64,000 bases of DNA, from assembly GCA_946965045.2 (NCBI GenBank), contig OX337233.1:310001-374000 (forward strand), read 5' to 3'. Under the pieces are notes generated by a model that saw only the letters and a program-made list of their open reading frames with translations, had not been told where the DNA came from and made no database searches. This document shows, in pieces, positions 32,357 to 45,200 of the stretch (positions are counted from its first letter, which is position 1; every line of letters starts with the position of its first letter). The DNA is from Epithemia pelagica. Its lineage: Eukaryota > Bacillariophyta > Bacillariophyceae > Surirellales > Surirellaceae. The position numbers and the translations under genes are program-made.

Positions 32357-35300
32357 ATGACAACAACGACTTTCGACCTCAACGAGCCAATGGACCGCAC
32401 CATGCCTCTTCCAGAAACGACAATGGACGTAAACAACCCTGAAATGAACGAATGCGATCCATATCAATTGCGACGTACCCGGATCAGCCCCAAGATGAAA
32501 CAACGAATGGTGGAGCACTTTGGGAAAGAACCGTTTTTGCCAAGATTGACCAACACCAAAGCCACTGACCGCACTGCACAAGCCATTCTCGATTTTGATA
32601 GAGACGTCAGGGGCAGAGGACGTGCTAATGTGGATTGGTCCAAGCTGTCGCTCCGCCATTCGGATATCGGTGACGTGGGCATTGAAGCGCTCGCCCGTGT
32701 TTTTGTTAAAACGACAACAAACCGAGATCCTGAGCTGAGATTGTATTTCGTAAAAGCCCTGGACGACGAAATGGCGGTTCGGTTGGCGAATGCTATGGAT
32801 CAAAATCCGTCCTGGGAGAAGTTGTCTATTCAGCACTGCAATTTTGGATTGCGTGGATGGAAAGCACTGGTTGGTGCTTTGGGCAACAATCACGTTTGGC
32901 AGGAGTTGGAGCTTGTTAGTACGAACCTTGAAGATGAAGGAGTTGAAGCACTGGCAAAAGCACTGCAACAAAATACCCAATGGACCAACTTCGAGCTCTG
33001 GGACATACAGTTTTCTTCTGTGAATGGAGTCAAAGCCTTGGTTGAAGCCTTGAGTGTCAACAAAACATGGAAATCTTTCCAACTTGAGGTACGATTTGGT
33101 ACACGGGTTCCGAGGATCCGCGACTGTGAAATGGAAGCATTGTCACATGCCTTGCGTTGCAATCAATGCTGGGAAACGTTTAGCTATACATTTCCCTCTG
33201 ATTTTGATGGAGGACTGGGATCCGTTACCAGAACACTGCATGGCAACTCAGTCTGGCGAGTGTTTGATATGGATTTAGAAAAGGCAACACATGTCGACAT
33301 ACTAGCCGAGGCTCTCCGTCGACAAACCTCTTGGAAATATTTTGCTTTGAGTCTCCCTTATGGCACTCCCGACCAAGGGGTGGAAATGTTGGCCAATCTA
33401 CTAAAAACGTCACCAAGCTGGGAACGGTTTGTTTTACATGTGCGAGGTCAAGAAGTTTGGTCATGGCTCAAGGTTGGTCCAGCCATTCTCCAACGGTTGG
33501 AGAAAAACTGGAACTCATTGGTGCTTTGGTTTCCATACTCGAACAACAACCCCATTCAGCACCTGCCCTTTCTGCTAGAGAACCATCCAGACGAAATTGG
33601 AGTGACGGAAGAAACAATTTCAAATTTCTTCCTCACAAATCATGAAAAAGCAACCGATGCCCTGGAAATGGCAGAGTATTTGGGACAATGCTGGCAATCC
33701 ATGGATTTGTGCATGCTGCCATCGAACGAGGCACTCCGTGTCGGTCGACCGTTTACCATTCCTCGAACCATTTCACTTCACCACACGCCACGGTTGACGT
33801 TTCTAGCAGCCCTTGGACTGATCCAGTCAATTCAAGGTGATGGTGCAACGGCAGAGAACATTGACAGCACCAATGCTTCTATAGCATCAGCCGCTCTTGG
33901 ATCTAGACCAAAAGGCAATGTCCATTGGTTTCGTTTGTCGTTGAGTCATCTGGACATTGGGGAGGACGGAGCCAATGCCATTGCGGAGATGTTGCAAAGG
34001 AACACAAACTGGCAAATCTTGGACCTGGCCAATTCGGATCTTGATGATCCTGGTGTAAAGGCGCTGGTAAATGGGATGAAGAGCAATTGTGATTGGCGTT
34101 GTATGAATCTGTCTCATATCAAGATCAGCCAACAGGGAGCACATGATTTAGGAATAGCGTTGTCTCGTAACACCACGTGGTCAAGTTTTTCCGTTTCCAA
34201 CATGCCAATGGTCACTGGTGAAGGAGTGATCGACTTGGTTTGGGGTATCGCGCGTCGATCGTGGCATACTCTTGATCTCGGGTTCACGAACATGTCCGAT
34301 CTTGGTCTCAGTGCGTTGTTACAAGCTCTGACGTCATCAAAGACATGGCGACACTTGCGATTGGCACATACTGATGTTGGAGACGATGGCATGATTTCCC
34401 TGTCCACGGCATTGCAGCAAAATTCCGGGTGGCGTTTGTTTGATGTTGGAAATACGAACATGTCGGATCATGATATGAAACAGGTTTCGAAAGCATTAAA
34501 AAAGAACGTCAATTGGCTTACCTATGATGTAAGCCATAGCAATCAACCGCACCTAGAAGCACAGGCGGTCGCAGGGATCACACATACTAGTCCAACATGG
34601 GAATCAATTCAATACAGGTCGCCCAACCGCCCGTTGTTGTTGGCATCCGGTCGCTCGGAGGTCTCAAACGATCAAGAAGCTAGTACAGTCATCAAGAGCA
34701 ACTGTCAATTGCCATCGGCTACCATGAACAGCAGCGGACAGGGAGAAATTGTTGCGCAAATCGGTAACAAACTGCAGTGTTTGGATACAATTCTCAGGCA
34801 TGCCATTGAATATGGTGCAACGCTGATCGTCGAATTAGATTCAATGTCTTCAATGAGCTTTGTCAAGCTTGGCAAGCGCCTCCTAAAAGTATCTGACGCT
34901 CTTGGAAGGATTAATACGCTCCGACTTCAGATGACATCAGGAAAAGAGGACCTGGAACAGTTGAATCCTCAAAGATTGAAGACAGTTCAAGATATTATGT
35001 CATTTGGAATCGATTTGGCAAAGATGATGCTCGACAAGGTACCTTCTGCAAACCAAAAACCAAAATACCACGTTTTCATTTCGTTTGCCGGGGAAGTTCG
35101 AAAAGAGCTCGAGTTTGACTATGTGACCAGTTTGGAGGATCAGTTGCAAATCGCGGCTGGTGGTGGCAACATACTCAATATCTTTGTGGCAGAAAAAACA
35201 ATGCATGCCGGACACCAATCTTATCCGCTTGTTACCATGTTGACGAACGCTCTTACAGCGCGAGTTGTGGTTTGTGTGACATCGACACACTATGTTCAAA

Positions 35301-35882
35301 AGAAATGGTGTATCGCTGAGCTATTGTGTGCTTTGGCGCGGAACGAGACTGTTTGCCCCTGGACGGGTGTCAGTCGAGTGATTGTGGATGCCTTTCCAGG
35401 ATGTCATTGGGTCCTCCCGTCTTCTCCCGCTACAGCGAGTGCGTCACTTCTAGTTTCGCCAAAGAACCCAATTGATAGACCTATTAGTAGAAGCGCCAAC
35501 AAGTGGCTTGATGATTTCAGTGGTCTGTTCCCAACCCAACTACCAATCATGCAAATTTGTGAAATCACTGGCGAAAATGTGTATGGTAAGTGTTGCAGCG
35601 CAACTTTCGGCAGGAATAATTCATGTGTGACTTCTTGAACTCGACCTAAGCGAATGTCTTGTTTTTGTTGCTACTATGGACTTGAACGGAACAGATTCCA
35701 GATACAAACAGTTGGTTGGTCACATGGAAGAGGTCGCAAAAGAGGTGATCTCTTGTTTAAAACTCCGTCAGGAACACGCTCTCTCAAATAGACGAGAGCG
35801 TCGGTGCAACGACGATGATACCTCGCACCAGGATCCTTCGCCTAGGGAAAGGAAACGACACAAACCTTCCAAGAATGACTGA
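32357..35882 (+). CDS. LRR-TIR protein, two exons
   Basis: Exon 1 is 32357-35585 and exon 2 is 35695-35882, about 1138 residues. After a leader similar to family B come leucine-rich repeats of the ribonuclease-inhibitor type (about 92-380 and 523-728; for example WFRLSLSHLDIGEDGANAIA). A helical linker (about 796-900) and then a TIR domain (about 902-1068) follow, opening with HVFISFAGE. KKWCIAELL supplies the Glu (about 988) that is catalytic in NAD-cleaving TIRs. No nucleotide-binding domain is present. The 109-bp intron starts GTAAGT and ends ACAG. Splicing preserves frame and adds a basic tail (RERKRHKPSK). The frame is open upstream to 32300, but those codons come from the LTR. The likely role is a cytosolic or nuclear sensor-effector, by analogy. 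Confidence 0.82.
35586..35694 (+). other. Intron of the LRR-TIR gene
   Basis: 109 bp with consensus GTAAGT donor and a pyrimidine-rich stretch (TTGTTTTTGTTGCTAC) before the ACAG acceptor. Unspliced, the frame stops at 35636-35638. Spliced in phase 1, it joins the downstream 62-codon basic exon. Confidence 0.75.
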
Positions 35883-36445
35883 CCATTTGGTACGCATTGT
35901 ACATCATGTCTGTCGCTATGGCAACGAGGAATCAGGTTCCAAAACAAGAGCTGTGTCGCATCAGATGCCAACTGAGGAGAATTCACCCTCGAAAGAACGC
36001 AAAGAACCCTTGCCCCGTGGATGACAGTTTCTTGTCAAATTCAGTGGTAGTCTGCTAAGGATGGCACACCATTTAGCTTTTGCTTGTCACAAACCAAGTC
36101 CGAATACAAACAACTACTAAAGGCTTTGTCTCATACCATAATAAGGGCCATAGATTAGCGTTCCATGAACTCACACCACCTCTAGCCAAAAGGTAGCATG
36201 GGTAGCAGAGACCAAGGCCAAAATCCCGCGCGATCTGGAGCCCGCACGTTCGAATCTCTCAACTAAAACCGAATGCAACGCCCAGCAAAGATACAATAGC
36301 TCTCGATGGGGAGTCATTCCTACCAATGACCCCACAAACACAACAAATGGCCATGGGGGTGTGGCCGCTGTCTGGAGCCGTCGCTCCTCCATCAACAGGA
36401 AAAGTGGACCGATGAGTCGTCGCTTGGATCCATCTGTTTGCATGC
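35883..36445. other. Region without a supported gene
   Basis: 3' flank of the LRR-TIR gene. Only short frames on both strands; no repeat from the array is recognisable until about 36440. Confidence 0.4.
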
Positions 36446-36892
36446 TTGCTTGTTTGGCAGGCAACCATTCCAGTGCGAGTGGATGAGGACGGAAATCCAG
36501 AAAAGGACTCCAAGTGTCGTTGTCATTTTGGGAATTGTCGTGTGATTGCGGTCGACTTGGTCGGATCGAAACCCCCTTTCCAGTGCGGACACATGCTGGT
36601 TGTACACGGTATGAGAGTTGGAGAACGGCGAGGTATGGGCTCACTTCTTCCTCTCGCGCAAGTCGATGATGGAGTTTCGGCCATCAATATTGGAAAGGAA
36701 CAGTCTCTGTATACATTGGAAAAATTCAAGCTTTCTCGCTCTCTATTAGTTTACAATGAACCATACTTTGGATACTCTCTGTTCCTCTCTCACCGGGGAT
36801 CATACTTCCTCTTGTTCCTGAAATCCGATCTGCATTCTGCGAGATCCGATCCTGTCCAGAAAAGCCACCACCCATGGATCGTTGAGACATAG
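36446..36892 (+). pseudogene. Family B C-terminal remnant, copy 5
   Basis: A 148-codon frame. Its start (IPVRVDEDGNPEK, then NCRVIAVDLVGSK) parallels the family B stretch near 5760-5860 (IQVRVIDDNN, then DCRVIAVECS). It continues as GVSAINIGKEQSLYTLEKFK. The later part overlaps a repeat shared with 51590-51700. It is more open than the other copies but has no family B upstream part in frame. Confidence 0.35.
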
Positions 36893-38180
36893 GGTGATGG
36901 TGTCTGGTGCACACCAGCGACAGCGTCGTGGTGATTACACCAAAGATCGGAGTGACCCACACTCCACCCGATCAGTGTGATAAGCGAGCCAGATGGTCGG
37001 GCGATTCCACGACAACCAAGAAACAGGTACACGAATTGCCCCATTCCGACACCGACGAGCAAAACCATTCGACCACACAACCGCCTCGGGCGACTCGTGT
37101 TCCAACACGACCATCCATTTATACGGTGGGGGTGGCAAGGCTTCCATAATGGCCAAGACATGACCTGCGGCATTCGTTGTCATGGTTGTGTTGTTGGTGC
37201 TGCTCCTGAGTTCGGTACGAGGCACAAAGGATGTAGTGGTCGAGGTCCAACACTGGTTTTCGACAGTGTTGTTGTCGTGCAACAAGGTTACGGTGGAATT
37301 GGCATTGAGGGGCAAGACATTGCGATGGGGAGCAGCTTGTTTCCAGGCATGAGCAATTGAACGAGCAATGATGCGACAGAAAGTAGTGATGGTGGAGGTT
37401 TCCTGTCTCGTCGCAACGTCGAGACTCGATTCCTTGTTGTCGTTCTGGTCCATTGCGACAATTGGGACGACCCTCGATCTGATTTGGTGGGTTCCTCTTG
37501 GACTCGTCATCTTCATTGGGCCATTCCGGCTTGACATCACATGACAAGTGCAGCAACGTATTGCGATTCACATGCAACAGCAACTAGAAGAAGGCATTGC
37601 GATTGGAGCGGTGACTCCTCCGAAAGGGACAACCTGCTCTTGACCAAAATGTCGGAATTGGATATGAGATGGTCCTCCCTCCTTACTCTCATCCAAAGTC
37701 GACCCATTGTCATCTTTCGAGGAAGAACCATTCGAAGCGGACAACATCAGGTCCAACAAGGTTTCGCCTTGGTGTGCTTCTGTTCCTGCTCCTCTCATTG
37801 GTTGTGCCACAGCTACCATTCCATGGACCACGCTGTGTTATGTAGAGAGCCATGGTGCCACCAAGAAGTACCCGATTCTGGTCTCACGACTACACAGTCA
37901 CGGTGGTGGCACTGTCCCACAACTGACAGGTAACAGGTAATGGCCAAAGCGCAGTACCACTTGTAGAACGACGCCAATCGGGTCGTTCCTTCCCCGCCTT
38001 TGACAATAAACAAGCACCTTTTCTTTCTTGCAACATGTTCTTTCTATTTTTGAGTAAACACTTAATACTAGGTTCTAGGATTGCAATCGAATGTAGAAAA
38101 CAAGTCAACCACTCGAGAAATAAACAGCTAGGTTACATCATTCCCTCTATCATTTTGGCATGTATTGGTCCTTGCTCGTT
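36893..38180. repeat. Family B 3' module and kelch 3' flank, copy 5
   Basis: Bases 36746-37540 are collinear with 51590-52330. Bases 37690-37800 match 52560-52620, and 37990-38180 match the kelch 3' flank at 18060-18270 and 52830-52960. All frames are short or broken. Confidence 0.55.
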
Positions 38181-38186
38181 TACAAG

Positions 38187-39353
38187 TTAATGTCGATGTG
38201 GAGAAGGGTGAGATCTCAGCATCTCGATACCCGTGCCTTCAAGAGAATGATACCATCCGTTCGATGGCTGCTTACAGAGACGGCGAAAACACCACGAATT
38301 CCTATCCGGTAGTGGTAATGTTGCACAGGAAGGATTCTCCCATCCACCAATCATGGCAACTTGATTGGCAACAGTCACCATAGTGCAGCCATGGCGGTTA
38401 TGAGTGAATGGTGGGAGATTCCACAAGCGGTTGCGGTGCGTATCCAACACTTCCATGGTTGAATTGGTCCATCCTCCCGCCGCCACCAGACAAGATCCCA
38501 CGGCAACCATTGCGCAAGGACTTCGTGCATTGGAAAGCCGCAACTCCGAATGAGTGGTCTAGGTGGGTGAGAAAGAAATAAACATCGAGCCAGTTTCCTT
38601 TTTTGTCTCATCACTGTAACAGGGTGTTGCGTCGTCCAAATACTCCACCGCGTAAAGATTACCATGCTCATTACAGCCTCCAGCGACAAAGATGCGGTGA
38701 TCAATAACCGCACTGGCACATAATTGTCGAGGAACATTCATGGATGGTCCAGCAGTGACAATGTGATTGTTGGTATCAATAATATCCACTGACGAGAAAT
38801 AGCGATGGTTGTAATAGCCACCCATTACAACGATGTATCGATTTTGAACCGCAACAGCAGAACATCCTGATCGTCCCGTTGATAATCGACATGTCAATGT
38901 CGTCCAATTGCTCTTCTTCGAACTGCTTGATTTCGAAGATGGTTGGAGCAAATCGGTGACATTAATTTGTTCGATACAATCCAAACTTGAATATCTAGTG
39001 TATCCTCCCATCACGTAAACACCTCCATTGCACACAATACTGGCATGTCCTTCACGAATCTTGTCCATGGATGGTCCTTCTCGCCATCGCTTGTTTGTGA
39101 CTGCCAGATTCAATACAAGGACGGAATTGGTGCCACCTAGGCCTTGTTGACGTCCTCCCAACACGACGACGGTTTGTCTCTTTGGGTTGTCGTCGTTGCT
39201 GCTGTCCGTATCGGGATGATTAAGTACAACCGTAGCATGACGATAACGCCATCCACCCTCAAGAGGAGGCCAGTCTTCGAGATTCCATTCAGGTGTCTCG
39301 TCCAACAAAACAAGGTCCGACTGCCATGCTTGTTCTTTCAGTGTTGAGGTCAT
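38187..39353 (-). pseudogene. Kelch pseudogene K7
   Basis: It keeps the family ATG (MTSTLKEQAWQSD) and six recognisable kelch repeats, but has two breaks. A Trp codon of the SPTWTTH motif has become TAG (38559-38561) after about 264 residues. Near 38226 a single base is missing relative to the paralogs (CTCGATACC for CTCGGATACC), shifting the frame before the basic tail. The upstream module is also present. Both changes are recent-looking point events in an otherwise well-preserved copy. Confidence 0.85.
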
Positions 39354-40304
39354 GGTTCCACACAATGACTGCAGCGAATTTATGGGGATCGAGACACTGT
39401 CTTGTAAGAGGCACGTAGGCTTGCTCTACAGTTGTGATTCTGATGGGTGCGGACTGGAAGCACGACTGACTGCACGAAAGCGATGGACTAAAGAGGTTCG
39501 TCACGAGACAAATCGGGACAGTTGCTTCGACCGAGCTTTTGTTGTTGGCACTGCTCTTTTGTTGTTCCATCCTGCTAGTACTGGTGGTCAATGGTCGGAG
39601 TCCACAGCATGACACGGGCAAAGGTCAGTTTCGTCGCCCTGTTATGTTCGGGATGGGTCGTCCTAGTACAGTACACAGTGTCTCTCGCAAAGAACCCCAT
39701 CAATACGTCGCTCTTTTCCGCCACTGTCCGAGCCCTGCCAAACGCCCACGAGCTCCGCCAAACGCCCTTGGGAACTAGCATATCACAATGCCGCTCCTCC
39801 GCCATCTTCTCGCTTTGCACAACACCAATGCCTGGATGGGCAGTGCCTGCAACCAAGGTTTGATTCCAATCCCCTCTAGTAATAGAACAGCATCTTCTCG
39901 CTTTGCACAACACCAATGGCAGGATGCTCCTTGCCTGCAACCAAGGTTTGTTTCCAATCCCCTCTAGTAGTAGAACTGCAATTTGTTGCTGGGTGCCATC
40001 AAGAAGAGTTGGCCACCATGTGGCTTTGCGGACCAAAAGTGGGAGACTAGAAGAGTCCTTCTAATAGCAGTCCTTGTAGTATTCTTTTCCAAGAACAAGA
40101 AGAAGGATGACAAAAATGGACAATCCAGTTGCTGCATGCCTTGAAGCGTCAACGGAGAATGCCCGTAACAGTGACGAAGGTGATGTTATTTGTTGTTGTT
40201 GGAATATAGTACAACCATGCAATGAAGGCTCCAGTCTGTCTGGTTGTTGGTTCCGTACGCATAACGAGTCGACGAGAAGCACAGTGGAAACTGCGCTTGT
40301 TCCA
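39354..40304. repeat. Kelch upstream module and spacer, K7 side
   Basis: Collinear with 54179-54960 upstream of K9. Within it, a stretch with TTGCACAACACCAATG and GTTTGATTCCAATCCCCTCT is duplicated in tandem (about 39810-39890 and 39900-39970). No intact gene is visible. Confidence 0.5.
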
Positions 40305-40647
40305 CGGTTGATCATTGCAGGTTGATCATTGCAGGTTGAGACGGACAAGCATCAAAAGTCATCTGGCATCCATGATGCAGCGGTACGATTGCTGTAAAGT
40401 TGTGATGATGATGGCGGGTTGGAACTTGGTGTCCACATCGTCGTCCATCGCCACGAAACATTTCTAGCGGTTCGAATACCCTTGACTGTGCAAAAGATTG
40501 TAGGTACAGGCTTTTTGGTGAAAATCCCCATCGGGGGTGAGTCACGAGTATTAGTGAATGAGTAGTTTGAACACCAAAAGACATATACATCGACGGCTAT
40601 GACGACGACGACGACGACTTGACCTCTCATCAAGCAATTTCATCACC
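40305..40647 (+). repeat. Family B 5' module, copy 6
   Basis: Matches 125-555, 3420-4600 and 55360-55763. The hairpin CCCC-ATC-GGGG lies at 40526-40536. The short GAC tract (40598-40618) precedes the leader ATG at 40648. Confidence 0.6.
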
Positions 40648-41701
40648 ATGTCTCTTCCGGAAACGATGATAGATAACAACAATCATCAAGTGGCATCCTT
40701 CAATCCCTGACAATTGAGTTGCGAGGCACCAGGATTAGCCCCAACTTGAAACAACGAATGGTGGTGCAGCATGAGAGTTTGCATGGACCCGCAAGTTCGA
40801 ATCGCTCCAATCTACTGAGAACAAAGATCGGCAAGAAGATACGAAAACTCTCGATGGGGAGTCACTCTTGCCATTGGGTCACCGTTGCCGCTCCGTAGAC
40901 GTGGCACTACGATTGCCTTGGTCGTAGACATTGGTTTCTCATGAGTCATCGACAATTAAGCCTTGAAATTGTTGTCTGATCGGTTACGCCATATACTCCG
41001 TGCTGCATCGGTTGCTTCGCGAAACGATGGAACTGTTGATGTTGTCGGAACGGCCGACTGACATGCCGTACCAACCTTGCCTTGCTTCAACTGCAACAAC
41101 GGCTGTTGACGGCCTCAATTCAGGCCTCAATTCAATCTCTCATTCCGAAACCAAGAATCTCTCTTTCTTTATCGTTGTGTGGATCTTTGTCCTTGGCTCG
41201 TCCTCAATCAAATCGTCTTGAAACAACTCACGAGGGGAGTTTGGTTTTGGAGACGATTCATGGACTGTTCGGAATGTAACTTGGACGGTTGGACAACCAA
41301 GGTTTGTCCTCCCGTTGGTAACAGTGCAAGGGATCTCGCTGGAACATCGTACCATGGCACCATCTCCGATTTCCATTATTGCTGGCATGTGAAATAGACA
41401 CGTAATATCCAACGACCTTGACCAAATGCCTGGTGGGTATCGGGTTCGATTGCACAAGTTCAAGGAGGTCCCTATTGGCACTTGGCTGTCATTACCAATG
41501 TCTATGCCGATGGACGGTATCTGCTCAAGAATTCAACGAACATGAAGTGGAGAGGGTGAGTCGTTTTGATCCCCCTGTACTGTGATTGGAGAAACTATTC
41601 GGTACCAGTGATGGATGACTATACATCGAGGACAGCCAGAGCACCGAAACAACCACGTGGGTGAATGAAGATTGTCGTGTTTTACAGTCCTGGCAATTGG
41701 T
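40648..41701 (+). pseudogene. Family B pseudogene, copy 6, split by Copia-2
   Basis: Leader MSLPET, then broken frames in the same order as copy 2. Conserved parts include ISHSETKNLSFF (about 41130-41170), ITNVYADGRYLL (about 41490) and a stop-rich end. The copy breaks at 41701 at Copia-2 and resumes at 47916. Joined across the duplication TTGGT, the flanks match the uninterrupted copy at 5885-5935. Confidence 0.55.
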
Positions 41702-41980
41702 TGTTGGAATCTTCAATTGAGTCGCTCTTCATGTCGTGGTCCCGAATCAAGTCAGTCGCACAACGAGACAATGGGATGCAAACCGCATGGGAGGCGGTTA
41801 TAGCTCATCTAGGTCTTGGACCATCTCGATCTCATCTGGCATAACAACATTCTCTCAATCCTAGTCGTAATGCTCACTCTTTCTAAATCACTCAGTTTCG
41901 AAACCCTTTTGCATTACTTCTACGATTACCTTGCTTCTGTGCACAGAGGAGACCATCAGGGCCAATCTAGTGATCCAACA
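41702..41980 (+). repeat. Copia-2 5' LTR
   Basis: 279 bp with 7-bp inverted ends TGTTGGA and TCCAACA. Confidence 0.95.
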
Positions 41981-42201
41981 TACTAGCTAGTATCGGTGAT
42001 TGCTTCATTGGTCCCCTTATCGATCGAAAGAGCGAAACTCGTGAGCACGGGATCAAGAAATCTGACGCTGTTGAATTGCTGAATCGAAAATCGGGACAGG
42101 AGTCTATCAGAACCACCAAGGTTTGAACTCTCTGATCGTGTGTTGTTGCTTTGTCGATTGTTTGACTGATATCATATCTATCTCATATCAATCATATCAA
42201 A

Positions 42202-45200
42202 ATGGATCTTTCAAGTAGCGACAAGACCTCAACTACGATCAAGGTACCAACCTTTTCAGGAAAGAAGGCTGATTACCCCATTTGGTGGATGCGCTTCCGT
42301 TCTCATGCTCGTGTCCACAACTTCATCGGAGCTTTGTCCGATACACCAGAGAAGGAACTCCCAAGCACCGAACACGAACCAATTGACGAGTCGACAGACA
42401 GCGGAAAAGCCTCCAAGAAAGCACTGAATCGAAACGCCATGGCTGTTGCTTGCCTTAGCATGGCACTCCAAGCCGATGACGATTTGAAACTCGTGATGAA
42501 ATCCATCACATCTGACTGGCCAGGTGGTCGTGCTCACATCATCGTGAAAGGATTGTTCCGAAACTACAAAAGCGAAAACATAGCCGCCAAGATGCGAATC
42601 CGACAAGACGTGAACAAGATCTCCATGAGCAATACCATGAACCCCAAGATTCTTCGCAAGAAGATATCGCAGATTGAGAATCGCCATAACCATGAATTGG
42701 CTGACGACGATCTGGTAGCTATCGTGATTGAGAAAGCCGCACCGATCTACAGCACCATTGTTGCAACCGAACAGCGAGCAAAGGGAAGTGCCCTCACTGC
42801 AGATGACCTCATAGACGCGATGATGACCCAATGGAATCTACATCACGACGAAGATGATGATGGCGAGGATGGCACTGAATCAAGTCTCGATCAGTCCGCC
42901 AGTGGTGGATTGTCACTTCAAGTCACTCAAACAAATCCCGTCTGTCAAGCAGTCGGCGATCCCAATAGTGTTCCTCCACAGCCATTTGTTGTGTGCAATT
43001 TCTGCCAAGAACCAGGACATGGGTACTATCAATGCCCTCTTCGATCCCAAGCATCACAACAAGGAACCGGTACTGCATTGGCCGTTGGACCAGGACAGCA
43101 ACAATACCAGCAACAACAAGGATATCGCCCATACAACGGACAACAACAAGGCCAATGGCGACAGCCATATCAACAAGGCGATCGTCCACGCCCATACTGT
43201 GAGGATTGCAAAGTGTATGGCCATTCAACGCAGCGTTGCTGGGAGAATCCAGCTAATGCGCAATTTCGCCCACCCAATTGGACAAGTCGTCGCAATCGCC
43301 CTCAACAGGCTCCATCTCCAAGTCCTCCAACCAGTACACCAGCTCAAGACATCGCTACTGTTGTTGCGTCTAACACCACAACACGTCCGACAACTCCAAC
43401 CACTCCCAATGGACAGTCGACCCCATCATCAGAAACCCGTGTTGAGATGCTCATGAGCGGCATCGAATTTCCACATGACTTACAACTCCTTCGTGATCCC
43501 AACATCTGGATCGCGGATACTGGTGCTACACAGCACATGACTTCTCATACTCATGGAATCATCAATCTCCGACGACCAGAAGATCCTGTCAGTCTTGTTA
43601 TGGCCAATGATACCACAGAGAGCGCAACGGTAATCGGTGACTTACCAGGCATATGCTGCAACAGATACGGCTGCGAATTGCGGTCTGGTCAAATGTCCGG
43701 TGTCAATATCTTACCATCTACTGCTTTCAACCTGTTTAGCATCTCCAAGATGCTTAAACAGGGATGGTCCTTGAGTGGTTCGTCTGAAGCAATCATAATC
43801 ACCAAGGGAAGTATGAGTGTGACGTTCGACATTGTAATACCGACGCCTGACGGAATGATTTTCTGTTTGTATTTCAAGCGCAAGCAAGAACTTACCGGTC
43901 ATGAGATTTTCGGAGCATTACCTGACATTGGTCCCAAGAAACGACAAACCATGTCACTCCAGGACGCCCATGACAAACTTGGCCACATTGACATCCGCAA
44001 GATCAAACCAATAGTGGAACACCTTGGCTTTCAGTTGCAATCTGGAGAGATGGAGAAATGTGCTGCTTGTGCTGCTGGCAAAGCTCGTCGTAAGAATCTT
44101 CCTCGCTCTGACACTCATGCAAATTCCGAACCAGAAGATCCAAACGTCAATCGCATATACCTCGACATGAGTTCTGTCCGTCCCATCAAATCGCATCCAA
44201 CACCACGCAAGAATCAATGGCGAATGATTGTTCATGGCAGGACTCAACTAAAATTCTCAGCATTCTACGAGTCTAAGAAAGCAATGGTCGAACCGACTTG
44301 TGAATTTCTTCATCGATGGGAATCTAATGGACTTGGGGCGACTCATGTGCGTCTCGATAATGCCGGTGAAAATATTCTTCTTCAGTCGCGTAGTCAGTCT
44401 GCCGACTGGAAACTGAACCTTAACTTCGAATTCACTGCGCGTAATACCCCGCAACAGAACTCGCTTGCGGAAGTTGCAATTTCTACCATTGCTATGAGAG
44501 GTCGAGCCATGATGCATCGAGCAAATGTACCTATGGAATATCGCAGTCTATTGTGGACAACTGCCTTCGACACAGCCACATTATTAGATGGACTTGTAGT
44601 AATCGAACTGGATGGAGTCTCTAAAACACGATACGAACACTGGAGTGGGCAATTGCCCCGATTTGCGCATCATCTACGCACGTGGGGAGAAGCCGGAACT
44701 GTCAAAACTGCTACGGATACTACACAGAAGCTAGCAGACAAAGGGACCCATTGTATCTTCGTCGGCTACTGTCGAGATCATGCCGGGGATGTTTACCGCA
44801 TGTTTAACCCCCATACCAAGAAACTTCATGTGACTCGCGATGTAATCTGGTTGCGACGGATGTATTTTCTCCCACCGGAAAATCCACCACACTTGATGAT
44901 CACTCCTATACTACCACCTAATTCCAACTGTGATTCGGAGTTGCACCTCGACGGCGAAGACGACGCGTCCAATCGATCTAAGCCCTTTATTGAAGAGCTT
45001 GAAGACGATTCTCCAAACCAAAATATCGCGGACACTCCCATGGTCGAAACCATTGATCAAGCGACAGACGCCGATGAAAATGTGAGCGCAATCACTTCTG
45101 CTACACCTCGACAACATCAAGTCACGCGAACAGGTCGTCATATTCGTCCACCACGACGTCTAATTGAAGAGTATCAATGTGCTGGGATCAACTATAATGA

